This document shows positions 29,719 to 38,228 of a stretch of 64,000 nucleotides of DNA, in pieces. A model generated the notes under the pieces. The model ran no database searches and had not been told where the DNA came from. It saw only the letters and a list, made by a program, of their open reading frames with translations. The stretch is from Azospirillum sp. TSO35-2. GTDB lineage: Bacteria; Pseudomonadota; Alphaproteobacteria; Azospirillales; Azospirillaceae. A program made the position numbers and the translations under genes. The stretch is from NCBI RefSeq assembly GCF_003116095.1, contig NZ_LGRA01000021.1:2637508-2701507 (forward strand), given 5' to 3'. Positions within the stretch are counted from its first letter, which is position 1. Each line of letters begins with the position of its first letter.

Positions 29719-32001
29719 ATGACATCCTCGCCCGGCGCCAAGACCGTTGTTCGCCCCCTGAACAACAAGGCGCAGCAACAGAAACGCCAGCCCAATCCAA
29801 ACAGTCGCCGATTCTCGCTGCGCGCGGTTTTGCTTTGGCTTCTTTTGTTGCTGTCGGCTGGTTTGTTTCTTGCCCTCGCTGCGCTTCCCGTGGGTCGCTT
29901 GGCCAGCGCCGCGATTTCCGTCGGGGTTGTGGCGGCGGCGTTCGTGCTGGGCCGCTTCGCGCAGAGATTCTGGCACGCCCGCACGCTGACCGTGCTGCTG
30001 CTGGCCTTCGTCACCTTCCGCTATTTCTTCTGGCGGCTGACTGGCACGCTGCCGCCGGTGGACGACCCGGTGAACTTCATCCCCGGCGTCACCCTGTTCG
30101 CGGCGGAGGCGCTGTCCTTCGTCCTGTTCCTGACCTCGCTGTTCGTCATCATCGACCCGCTGGCGCGCGAACCGTCGGAACCGACCGGCGACCCCGCCTT
30201 CTGGCCCAGCGTCGACGTCTACATCCCCTCCTACAACGAGGAGCCGGAACTGCTGGAGACGACGCTGGCCGCCGCGGTCTGCATCGACTACCCGCGCGAC
30301 AAGCTGCACGTCTATCTGCTGGACGACGGCGGCACCGACCAGAAGCTGGCCCACGCCAACCCGGCGCAGGCCGCCGAGGCGAAGCTGCGGCGGGAGACGC
30401 TGACCGCGCTGTGCGAACGGCTGCAGGTCACCTACATGACCCGCCCGCGCAACGAGCACGCCAAGGCCGGCAACATCAACCACGCCTTCCAGAAGACGTC
30501 GGGCGACCTGGTGCTGATCCTCGACGCCGACCATGTGCCGACGGTGGGCATCCTGAAGGCGACGGTGGGCTTCTTCCAGCAGGACCCCGGCCTTTTCCTG
30601 GTGCAGACCCCGCATTTCTTCGTCAACCCGGACCCGGTCGAATACAACCTCGGCACCTTCGAGCGGATGCCGAGCGAGAACGAGATGTTCTACTACTCGA
30701 TCCAGCCCGGGCTGGACCGCTGGAACGGCTCCTTCTTCTGCGGCTCCGCCGCCATCCTGCGCCGCGCCGCGCTGGAGGAGGTCGGCGGCTTCAGCGGCGA
30801 CACGGTGACCGAGGATTGCGAGACCGCGCTGGAGCTGCATTCGCGCGGCTGGCGCAGCGTCTACCTGCCGCGCCCGCTGATCGCCGGCCTGCAGCCGGAA
30901 ACCTTCGACAGCTTCATCGCCCAGCGGTCGCGCTGGACCCAGGGCATGATCCAGCTCTTCCTGCTGAAGAACCCGCTGTTCAAGAGCGGCCTGACCGTCT
31001 CGCAGCGCCTGTGCTACCTCAGCACGATGCTGTACTGGTTCTTCTGGTTCTGGCGGCCGATCTTCCTGCTGTCGCCGCTGTGCTACGCCCTGTTCGGGCT
31101 GGAGATCTACCGGATCAACCTGCCGGACTTCGCCTGCTTCGTCATCCCGCACGTCTTCGCCGCCGCCTTCCTGTCGCAGTTCCTGCACGGGCGGATGCGC
31201 TGGCCGCTGTTCTCGGAACTGTACGAGTATCTCCAGTCCTTCCACGTTTCCCGCGCGGCGCTGGCGACGCTGATCCGGCCGCGCGACCCGGTGTTCAAGG
31301 TCACCGCCAAGGGCCAGTCGGTGGAGGAGGACGGCTTCTCGCCGCTCGCCACCCCCTTCATCGTCACCACCCTGCTGCTGGCCGCCGGGCTGGCGATGTG
31401 CGCCTGGCGCTACTCGATGTTCCCGGAGCACCGCGCCGCGATCCTGCCGGTGGCGGTGTGGAACTCGCTGAGCTTCCTGCTGGCGCTGGGCGGGCTGGCG
31501 GTGGTCTACGAGCGCAAGCGCGTCCGCCGGCAGGAGCGCTTCACCGTCGACCGCGCCGCGGTGCTGAGGTTCGCGGACGGCACCAGCCTGGATGTCGTCG
31601 TCGCCGACGTGTCGGCCGGCGGCGTCGGGCTGAGCGTCGACCCCAAATGGCGCGAGCTGCTGGGCCAGCCCGGCACGCCGGTGCTGACCATCGCCGCCAC
31701 CGAGACGGAGGCGGCGACCACCACCGGCGTCCGCGTCTCGCGGCTGGAGATGCGCGGCGGCGAGCTGTCGGTCGGCGCCGGCTTCGCCCCGCGCGACCGC
31801 CAGGACATCGTCGAGATGGCGCGCTTCGTCTTCGGCAACAGCGTCGGCTGGGACGACTTCCTCGACCGCAAGCGGGTGTCCGCGCCGACCTTCTTCGGCG
31901 GCCTGCTGTTCTTCGCCACGCGGGTCGTGCCGCGGTTGGGCCATGTGCTGCTCGCCCTGCCGGGTGCGCTCCGGCGCATCCTGACCTTCCAGGCGCCGTG
32001 A
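29719..32001 (+). CDS. bcsA: Cellulose synthase catalytic subunit
   Basis: 760-aa inner-membrane family 2 glycosyltransferase polymerising UDP-glucose into beta-1,4-glucan while exporting it. Visible: N-terminal helices (about 35-150), VYIPSYNEEPELLETTLAA, LDDGGTD (first catalytic aspartates), DADH at residues 269-272, TEDCETALELHSRGW with the general base, and QRSRW at 402-406. A PilZ domain starts near residue 602 with RRQER and DVSAGGVGLS, the cyclic-di-GMP binding pair, so synthesis should be allosterically switched on by c-di-GMP. First gene of a five-gene run; bcsB follows with overlapping or closely spaced start. Confidence 0.97.
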   Translation: MTSSPGAKTVVRPLNNKAQQQKRQPNPNSRRFSLRAVLLWLLLLLSAGLFLALAALPVGRLASAAISVGVVAAAFVLGRFAQRFWHARTLTVLLLAFVTFRYFFWRLTGTLPPVDDPVNFIPGVTLFAAEALSFVLFLTSLFVIIDPLAREPSEPTGDPAFWPSVDVYIPSYNEEPELLETTLAAAVCIDYPRDKLHVYLLDDGGTDQKLAHANPAQAAEAKLRRETLTALCERLQVTYMTRPRNEHAKAGNINHAFQKTSGDLVLILDADHVPTVGILKATVGFFQQDPGLFLVQTPHFFVNPDPVEYNLGTFERMPSENEMFYYSIQPGLDRWNGSFFCGSAAILRRAALEEVGGFSGDTVTEDCETALELHSRGWRSVYLPRPLIAGLQPETFDSFIAQRSRWTQGMIQLFLLKNPLFKSGLTVSQRLCYLSTMLYWFFWFWRPIFLLSPLCYALFGLEIYRINLPDFACFVIPHVFAAAFLSQFLHGRMRWPLFSELYEYLQSFHVSRAALATLIRPRDPVFKVTAKGQSVEEDGFSPLATPFIVTTLLLAAGLAMCAWRYSMFPEHRAAILPVAVWNSLSFLLALGGLAVVYERKRVRRQERFTVDRAAVLRFADGTSLDVVVADVSAGGVGLSVDPKWRELLGQPGTPVLTIAATETEAATTTGVRVSRLEMRGGELSVGAGFAPRDRQDIVEMARFVFGNSVGWDDFLDRKRVSAPTFFGGLLFFATRVVPRLGHVLLALPGALRRILTFQAP

Positions 32002-32006
32002 CGGCC

Positions 32007-34595
32007 ATGATGGCGGGGAACGCGGGCCGGGATGGCCGCCGATCGGGTTGGGTGGGATCGCGCCGCGGCGGCGCGGTCTGGCCGCGGCTGGCCGCGCTGG
32101 CGCTGTGGGCGACGCTGCTCCTGGCGGCGGCGGCCCCGGCGCAGGCGCTCGACCGCCGGGTGATCCCGCTGTCGAACCTGCGCGACGGCCAGCCGGAGGT
32201 GACGCTGCACGGCGAGACGGAAACGGTCGCGCTGCGCGCCGTGCTGCCGCCGGTGATCGGTCTGACCTCCGTCGTGCTGGCGCTGACCTACGAGAACGGC
32301 ATCGACATCCTGCCCGAAAAGGGCTCGCTGGCGGTCTACATCAACGGCTCGCCGGTCGCCGACCTGCCGCTGGCCGCCTTCAAGGGTCCGGTCAACGCCG
32401 CCATCACGCTGCCGGCCAGCCTGTTGCGGCCGGGCGAGAACCAGATCGTCTTCCAGACCAGCGCCCAGCACCGGGCGATCTGCACGGTGCGCGGCACCTA
32501 CGACCTGTGGGCGCGGGTCAACCTCGCCGCCTCGTCGCTGACGCTGCTGTCGGACGGCGGCGTTCCCGACCCCGATCTGGCGATGATGCGCCGCCTGCTG
32601 GTCGCCTCGGACCGCGCGCGCGATCCGCTGGCGTTGGTCCAGGTCGGCGGCGACATCGACGCCGACCATCTCGGCTGGGGCGCCATCCTGGCGCAGTCCT
32701 ACGGCCTGCTGCTGGGCGACCAGACGCCGCGCGTGGTGGCGGTCACCGTGCCGCCCAAGGGGACGGGCGGCGGCGCCCAGCCGGCCGTCCCGACCACCAT
32801 CGACACGCTGCCGCTGCCAAGCGGCAAGAGCATCCTGGTCGGCACCCGCGACCGCATCGCCCCCCTGCTGGGCGAGGCCCGCGCCGCGGCGATCACCGGC
32901 CCCTTCCTGGCGGTCTATCCGGTGGCCGGCGGTGCCGGGGGGGCACCCGGCGGCGCCTTCGTCGCCGTCGCCTCCGGCCGCACCCAGCAGGAGGTCGATC
33001 AGGCGGTGATGCGGCTGGCCGACATCAACCGGCCGCTGCCGACCCAGAGCGCGATGATCGTGGCCGACGCCGCGCCCCCCGCCGCGCCGCCGCCGCGTCC
33101 GGTCCAGGTGGAGGGGCGCTACCGCCTGTCGGAGCTGGGTTTCCCCACCGTCCAGCACAGCGGCTACCGCTACACCGGCCAGGTCGCGCTGACGCTGCCG
33201 ACCGGCTTCGCCCCGGTCAGCGACCGCGCCATCCTGTTCCACGTCAACGCCGCCTTCGAGGGCAACCTCGGCCCCGGCGCGGTGCTGAACGTCCGGGTCA
33301 ACGGCCGGTCGGCCGGCGCCATGGAGATCGACAAGCGGTCGAGCGGCGTCATCGAGAATGGCGAGATGCCGTTGCCGATGGCGCTGTTCCGCCCCGGCCC
33401 CAACATGATCGAGCTGGAGGCGGAGCTGCCGCCGGCCGGCGGCACCGACTGCGTCTTCGCGGTGCGGCGGCCGACCTTCACCCTGCTCGACAGCTCCAGC
33501 ATCGAGATCCCCGGCTTCGCCCGGCTGGTCACGCTGCCCAGCCTCGGCGGCTTCGCCAACACCGCCTACCCCTACGGCGGCAACGCCGGGAACGAGCCGG
33601 CGCCGCCCTTCGACCTCGTCGTCCTCGGCCGCGACCCGGCCTGGTTCGGCGCCGCCTGGAGCCTGACGGCCAAGCTGGCGCAGCGGGCGGGCGACCTGAT
33701 GTCGGTGGTGCCCTACACCGGCTGGGACGGCGCCCCCGGTGACAACGCGCTGATCGTCGGGCCGGTCGCCGCCCTGCCGCAGGCGGTGTTCGCCTCGGCG
33801 CCGCTGCCGGCCGACCGGCTGGCCGGGCTGCTGGAGGCCGGCGCCCTGATCGCCCAGGCCGGCGCCCGCGGCGAACCGATGCCGGCGGCCGACCGCCGCG
33901 CCCTGGCCGACCGGCTGCGGCTGGGCTGGTCCGGCAACGGCACCCGCCCGGCCGTGGCGCGCGCCGGCTCCGTCGCGCCGGTGGCGATGGGCGGGGCGGG
34001 CAGCGCGCTGGCGGCGGACGGCGGCGCGCAGAGCCGCTGGCAGCGCATGGCCGGCGACGTCAAGGACGGCGCGGCGCCGTCAAGCGGCTGGGTCCCCGAC
34101 TGGGCGCGGCGCGGGATGGCGGCGGCGGCCCGCTACATCAACCACTGGACGGTGGAGGAGGCGCCGGTCGACGTCGTCGCCCTGACCGAGAACACCGAGA
34201 CCCTGCCCGAGGCGGCCCTGCTGCAATACCGCGCGCCGGGGGCGGAGGCGCTGACCTGGACGCTGCTGACCGCGTCGGACTCCCGCTCGGTCGACCGCGC
34301 CATGCGCAGCCTGGGCGAGTCCGGGCTGTGGGACAAGCTGCGCGGCGGCGGCGGGCTGTGGAGCAGCGCCGCCCCGGCGATGACGACGCTGGAGGCGTCG
34401 CGGCCCTACCAGATCATTCTCAATCCGTTTGACATCGGCAATCTGATCCTGATTGTGGCACGCAACCTGTCACAGCGGATCGAGCTGCTGTTCGCGCTGC
34501 TGCTGGGCACGGCGGTGGTGCTGACCGTCAGCATGCGCCTGCTGCTGAAGCACGGGCACCAGGAGCGCAGCGGGTCGGAAGGGGGCCAGCCTTGA
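32007..34595 (+). CDS. bcsB: Cellulose synthase regulatory/periplasmic subunit BcsB
   Basis: About 862 aa. A signal peptide (AALALWATLLLAAAAPAQA) leads into a large periplasmic part with two carbohydrate-binding-like and ferredoxin-like repeats, seen in the paired IDILPEKGSLAVYING and LPLAAFKGPVN versus ILFHVNAAFEGNLGPGAV and ENGEMPLPMALFRPGPN. A C-terminal anchor helix (LLFALLLGTAVVLTVSM) completes the export channel with BcsA. A GTG at 31998 would overlap the bcsA stop by four bases (GTGA); ATGs at 32007 and 32010 are alternatives. The start is uncertain by a few codons but the gene is clear. Confidence 0.94.
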   Translation: MMAGNAGRDGRRSGWVGSRRGGAVWPRLAALALWATLLLAAAAPAQALDRRVIPLSNLRDGQPEVTLHGETETVALRAVLPPVIGLTSVVLALTYENGIDILPEKGSLAVYINGSPVADLPLAAFKGPVNAAITLPASLLRPGENQIVFQTSAQHRAICTVRGTYDLWARVNLAASSLTLLSDGGVPDPDLAMMRRLLVASDRARDPLALVQVGGDIDADHLGWGAILAQSYGLLLGDQTPRVVAVTVPPKGTGGGAQPAVPTTIDTLPLPSGKSILVGTRDRIAPLLGEARAAAITGPFLAVYPVAGGAGGAPGGAFVAVASGRTQQEVDQAVMRLADINRPLPTQSAMIVADAAPPAAPPPRPVQVEGRYRLSELGFPTVQHSGYRYTGQVALTLPTGFAPVSDRAILFHVNAAFEGNLGPGAVLNVRVNGRSAGAMEIDKRSSGVIENGEMPLPMALFRPGPNMIELEAELPPAGGTDCVFAVRRPTFTLLDSSSIEIPGFARLVTLPSLGGFANTAYPYGGNAGNEPAPPFDLVVLGRDPAWFGAAWSLTAKLAQRAGDLMSVVPYTGWDGAPGDNALIVGPVAALPQAVFASAPLPADRLAGLLEAGALIAQAGARGEPMPAADRRALADRLRLGWSGNGTRPAVARAGSVAPVAMGGAGSALAADGGAQSRWQRMAGDVKDGAAPSSGWVPDWARRGMAAAARYINHWTVEEAPVDVVALTENTETLPEAALLQYRAPGAEALTWTLLTASDSRSVDRAMRSLGESGLWDKLRGGGGLWSSAAPAMTTLEASRPYQIILNPFDIGNLILIVARNLSQRIELLFALLLGTAVVLTVSMRLLLKHGHQERSGSEGGQP

Positions 34596-34647
34596 CGATG
34601 GCCTTGAGGGGGATGGTCCTGGGAACGATGGCGGAAGGTCGGGTGGC

Positions 34648-35694
34648 ATGAGGCCGACGAGGCGCGATGTGGTGATCGGGGCGGCCGCCGTCGGCGTGGC
34701 GGCGGCGCTGCCGCGTGCCGGGCTGGCGGCGCCCTACGACGCCGCCGCGTGGCGCCGCTACGCCGAACGCTTCCTGCTGCCGGAAGGGCGGATCGTCGAC
34801 ACCGGCAACAAGGGCGTCAGCCATTCCGAAGGGCAGGGCTACGGCATGCTGCTGGCGGTGGCGGCCGGCGACCGTGCCGCCTTCGACCGGATGTGGGGCT
34901 GGACCCAGCGCACTCTGCTGGTGCGCGAGGACGGGCTGGCGGCGTGGCGCTGGAAGCCGGACGAGGGCGTCACCGACCGCAACAACGCGTCGGACGGCGA
35001 CACGCTGATCGCCTGGGCGCTGCTGCGCGCCGCCGACGTCTGGCAGGCCGAGAATTACCGCACCGCCGCGTCCGCCATCGTCAAGGCGCTGGCCGCCGGG
35101 CTGCTGGTGGAGCAGGCCGGCCTGACCGTGCTGCTGCCGGGGCGCGACGGCTTCCGCAAGGGCGAGACGCTGGTGCTCAACCCCAGCTACTGGATCTTCC
35201 CGGCCATCCGCGCCTTCGCCGCCCTGCCCGGCGGCGAGCGCTGGGGCAAGCTGGCGGAGTCGGGGCTGGTCCTGCTGTCGAAGGCGCGGTTCGGCGCCTT
35301 CCAGCTGCCGCCGGACTGGATGGCGCTGAACCCCGCCGGCACCGTCACCGTGGCCGAAGGATACCGCAAGCAATACGGCTACGACGCGGTGCGGGTGCCG
35401 CTCTATCTGGCCTGGGACGGCTACCGCGATCCCTATTATTTCCGGCCCTACGCCACGCTGGCGGCGAAATACAGCGGGGCGGCGATCCCGGCGACGCTGT
35501 CGCTGCCCCAGGGCACGACGACCCAGGTGGCGGCGTCGGTCGGCATGCTGGCGGTCTACCGGCTGGCCTGCCGCCTTGCCGGGGGCGGCAACGAGGTGAC
35601 GGTGCCGCCGCTGGCCGCCGACGAGGATTACTACTCCACCACCTTGGCCCATCTGTCGGCGCTGGCGGCGCAAAGCCTGGGGATCGAGCCATGA
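34648..35694 (+). CDS. bcsZ: Periplasmic endo-1,4-glucanase (GH8) of the cellulose operon
   Basis: 348-aa glycoside hydrolase family 8 enzyme trimming nascent cellulose in the periplasm. Catalytic acid E61 lies in VSHSEGQGYGMLLA and the second key acid in NNASDGDTLIAWALL, both classic GH8 motifs. The N-terminus (RPTRRDVVIGAAAVGVAAA) is a twin-arginine signal, a variation on the Sec signal of the enterobacterial enzyme. Its stop overlaps the ATG of the next gene by four bases. Loss of BcsZ usually alters cellulose yield and fibre form. Confidence 0.95.
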   Translation: MRPTRRDVVIGAAAVGVAAALPRAGLAAPYDAAAWRRYAERFLLPEGRIVDTGNKGVSHSEGQGYGMLLAVAAGDRAAFDRMWGWTQRTLLVREDGLAAWRWKPDEGVTDRNNASDGDTLIAWALLRAADVWQAENYRTAASAIVKALAAGLLVEQAGLTVLLPGRDGFRKGETLVLNPSYWIFPAIRAFAALPGGERWGKLAESGLVLLSKARFGAFQLPPDWMALNPAGTVTVAEGYRKQYGYDAVRVPLYLAWDGYRDPYYFRPYATLAAKYSGAAIPATLSLPQGTTTQVAASVGMLAVYRLACRLAGGGNEVTVPPLAADEDYYSTTLAHLSALAAQSLGIEP

Positions 35695-37496
35695 CGCGTT
35701 CCGCCCTTCTCCTGCTCGGCGCCGCGGCGCTGGCGCTGCCCATCGCCCTGCCGCCCGCCGCCTGGGCGCAGGCGAACGGCGGCGGCCGCGCGCTCGCCCC
35801 CGGCGTGAAGGTGGAGGTGGCGCCGGCGCCCGGCAGCGGCTCCGCCCCCGCCGCCGGCAAGGTCGACGAAACCGCGCTGCGCTATTACGCCCGCATCGGC
35901 GACGTCGAGCGGCTGGAGGCGGAGATCGCCCGCCTGCGCGCGCTCGATCCCGGCTGGGAGCCGCCGAAGGACCTGTTCGCGCCGCAGGCCACCACGCCCG
36001 GCGTCGACGAAAGCCCGTTCTGGAGCCTGGTGTCGGCCGGCAAGGTGGCGGAGGCCCGCGCCGCCGTCGCCGAGCAGCGGCGCAAGACGCCGTCCTGGCA
36101 GCCGTCGGCCAAGCTGCTGCAGGAGCTGGACGTCGCCGAGGGCGCCGGGCGCATCCGCCAAGCCAGCGACACCAAGCGCTGGCAGGAGGTGATCGACGCC
36201 GCCGCCGCCCAGCCGGAGGCGGTTGCCTGCAACCGGCTCGACAACGCCTGGCGCCTCGCCGAGGCCTACGCCGAGCTGAAGCAGGCCGACCGCGCCTTCG
36301 ACACCTACAAGACCATCGTCACCAGCTGCCCCAAGGCCAAGGAGCGGCGCGACACCATCTTCAAGGCGTCGCGCTATCTCAGCCCGGAGCGGCTGCGCGA
36401 GCTGACCGCGCTGGGCGCCACCAGCAACCCGGCGACGGGGGAGGATTATTCCACCGTCCGCACCGCCGAGGCGGAGCTGGAAACCGGCCGCCTGCTGGAG
36501 CGGCTGGGCAACGCCCGGCCGGGCACCCTGTCGGAGTCCGACCGGATGCGGGTCGAAGGCATCGTGCGCGAGAAGCAGGATGCCGACGGGGCCGTCGCGC
36601 TCGGCTGGTACTTCCAGAAGCAGAAGAAGTACGCGGAGGCGCAGTCCTGGTTCGCCCAGGCCAACGGCTGGACCCCGTCGGACAAGGCGGCGGAAGGGCT
36701 GGTGCTGGCCTACAACGGGCTGGGCGAGAAGGCCCGGGCGCGCGAGGCGGCCGCCCCGTGGAAGGGCAGGTCGGGCCGCGTCGACCAGGCGCTGAAGGCG
36801 GTCGATCCGCCGCGCGGGGCCGGCGGGACCGGCGGCGGCCGTGCCGTGCCGCAGGGGCCGAGCCCGCTCGACCAGGCGCTGGCCCGCCACGACTTCGCCG
36901 GCTGCCTCAGCATCATCCGCAGCACCATCGCCAGCAGCGGGCCGACCAGCGCCCTGATGCAGCAGCGCGGCTGGTGCCTGCTGGAGCTGAAACGCCCGTC
37001 GGAGGCGGAAGCCGCCTTCGTCGAGGCGCAGGCGCTGGCCGCCAGGGAGCCGGCGGCGAAGGAACCGGCGGGCGGCTCCCGCAAGCCGCCGTCCGCCGGG
37101 GTGCCGGCGGCGGCGACGCGGGCGCAGGAGAACGCCTATGGGCAGGCGATCGCCCGGCTGACGACCGGCGACGTCGCCGGGCTGACCCGCGACCTGCCGC
37201 GCGCCAACCTGACCCCGGCGCAAAAGGCGGAAATCCGGGCGGCCCTGATCGCGACCGAGGCCAACCGGGCGCTGGAGGACAAGCGCTACAACGACGCGCT
37301 GCGCCTGCTCGACGCCCGGCGCGAGCTGGAGCCGGAGCCGCGGAACCTCGGCATCCTGCGCGGCTGGGCGCTGTACAACCTGATGCGCTACGACGAGGCC
37401 TACCGGCAGTTCAAGACCATCGACGACCGGCTGAGCACCGAGGAATCGCGTGAAGGCCTGAGCACCGCCTGGAAGACGATCTACCATGACTGGTGA
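35691..37496 (+). CDS. TPR-repeat protein of the cellulose operon (BcsC-like periplasmic part)
   Basis: 601 aa. A signal peptide (SALLLLGAAALALPIALP, cut near AWA/QA) is followed by an alanine-rich linker and helical repeats throughout, for example LGWYFQKQKKYAEAQSWFA and IIRSTIASSGPTSALMQQ, consistent with tetratricopeptide repeats. In classical systems BcsC is 1100-1300 aa with N-terminal TPRs and a C-terminal outer-membrane barrel. No barrel-like alternating strands or terminal aromatic residue are visible here, so this seems to be a stand-alone periplasmic scaffold; the pore may be encoded elsewhere. Overlaps bcsZ by four bases and the bcsN-like gene by eleven. Confidence 0.8.
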   Translation: MTRSALLLLGAAALALPIALPPAAWAQANGGGRALAPGVKVEVAPAPGSGSAPAAGKVDETALRYYARIGDVERLEAEIARLRALDPGWEPPKDLFAPQATTPGVDESPFWSLVSAGKVAEARAAVAEQRRKTPSWQPSAKLLQELDVAEGAGRIRQASDTKRWQEVIDAAAAQPEAVACNRLDNAWRLAEAYAELKQADRAFDTYKTIVTSCPKAKERRDTIFKASRYLSPERLRELTALGATSNPATGEDYSTVRTAEAELETGRLLERLGNARPGTLSESDRMRVEGIVREKQDADGAVALGWYFQKQKKYAEAQSWFAQANGWTPSDKAAEGLVLAYNGLGEKARAREAAAPWKGRSGRVDQALKAVDPPRGAGGTGGGRAVPQGPSPLDQALARHDFAGCLSIIRSTIASSGPTSALMQQRGWCLLELKRPSEAEAAFVEAQALAAREPAAKEPAGGSRKPPSAGVPAAATRAQENAYGQAIARLTTGDVAGLTRDLPRANLTPAQKAEIRAALIATEANRALEDKRYNDALRLLDARRELEPEPRNLGILRGWALYNLMRYDEAYRQFKTIDDRLSTEESREGLSTAWKTIYHDW

Positions 37497-38208
37497 GGGG
37501 GAGCGGGTGTCCGGCACAACCACGATGATCCAGGCCACGATGATCCGGCGGGCGGGCCGCGCCGCGCTGTGGGCCGGCCTGTGCGCCGCCACCCTGCTGA
37601 CCAGCGGCTGCGCCGGCTGGGTGCGGGACAATCTCACCCAGTCGCCGACGCCCTGGCGCCGCGTCCAGCCCACCGCCCTGCCGGTGACGCTGCCGGAGAA
37701 CCGCGACTTCCCCATCGTCGCCGCCCGGCTGCGCGACACCGGGACGGTCTACAAGTCCTACATCGTGGCGCTCGGCAACCCGACCGTCCTGCCGGGCGAG
37801 AACCGCCTGTCGGTCGATGTGCAGACCCTGCCCGACAGCCTGTTCGGCGCCCTGGTCCAGCCGCCGCGCGTCTTCCCGGTGCCGCTCTACACCATGGAGA
37901 CGCTGACCGAGACGACGAAGCGCGAGTTCCCGGCGATGCGCATCAAGGTCGCCGACGCCGCCCGGCGCAACCATTACGGCGACTACGACTACGTCACCGC
38001 GCAGGACGCCGAGAACACCTGCGTCCTGGCCTGGCAGTTGATCACCGACCACAAGCGGATGCTGCCCGAACGCATCGAGGCGGTGCGGCTGGAATACCGG
38101 GTGTGCGGCGTCGGTTCCAACGTCCGGTCGCTGCTCGCCCCCTTCGACGGCCTGACCCTGACCCTGCCGGAAACCGTGCTGGAGGCGCTGGAACCGGGCG
38201 GGCTGTAG
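37486..38208 (+). CDS. bcsN: BcsN-like cellulose biosynthesis lipoprotein
   Basis: 240 aa. A lipobox LLTSGC puts the lipidated cysteine at about residue 42 from the first ATG, so a start at the ATG at 37540 (MIRRAGRAALW) would give a more normal signal length; the first ATG overlaps the TPR gene by 11 bases. The mature part is a compact globular domain with PENRDFPIVAARLRDTG and AENTCVLAWQLI. Position at the end of a bcsA-B-Z-TPR run and the lipoprotein nature match BcsN of rhizobia and relatives. The name rests on context plus my recollection of the family; moderate confidence. Confidence 0.65.
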   Translation: MTGEGERVSGTTTMIQATMIRRAGRAALWAGLCAATLLTSGCAGWVRDNLTQSPTPWRRVQPTALPVTLPENRDFPIVAARLRDTGTVYKSYIVALGNPTVLPGENRLSVDVQTLPDSLFGALVQPPRVFPVPLYTMETLTETTKREFPAMRIKVADAARRNHYGDYDYVTAQDAENTCVLAWQLITDHKRMLPERIEAVRLEYRVCGVGSNVRSLLAPFDGLTLTLPETVLEALEPGGL

Positions 38209-38228
38209 GCGGGGAGGGCGAAGCCCCC

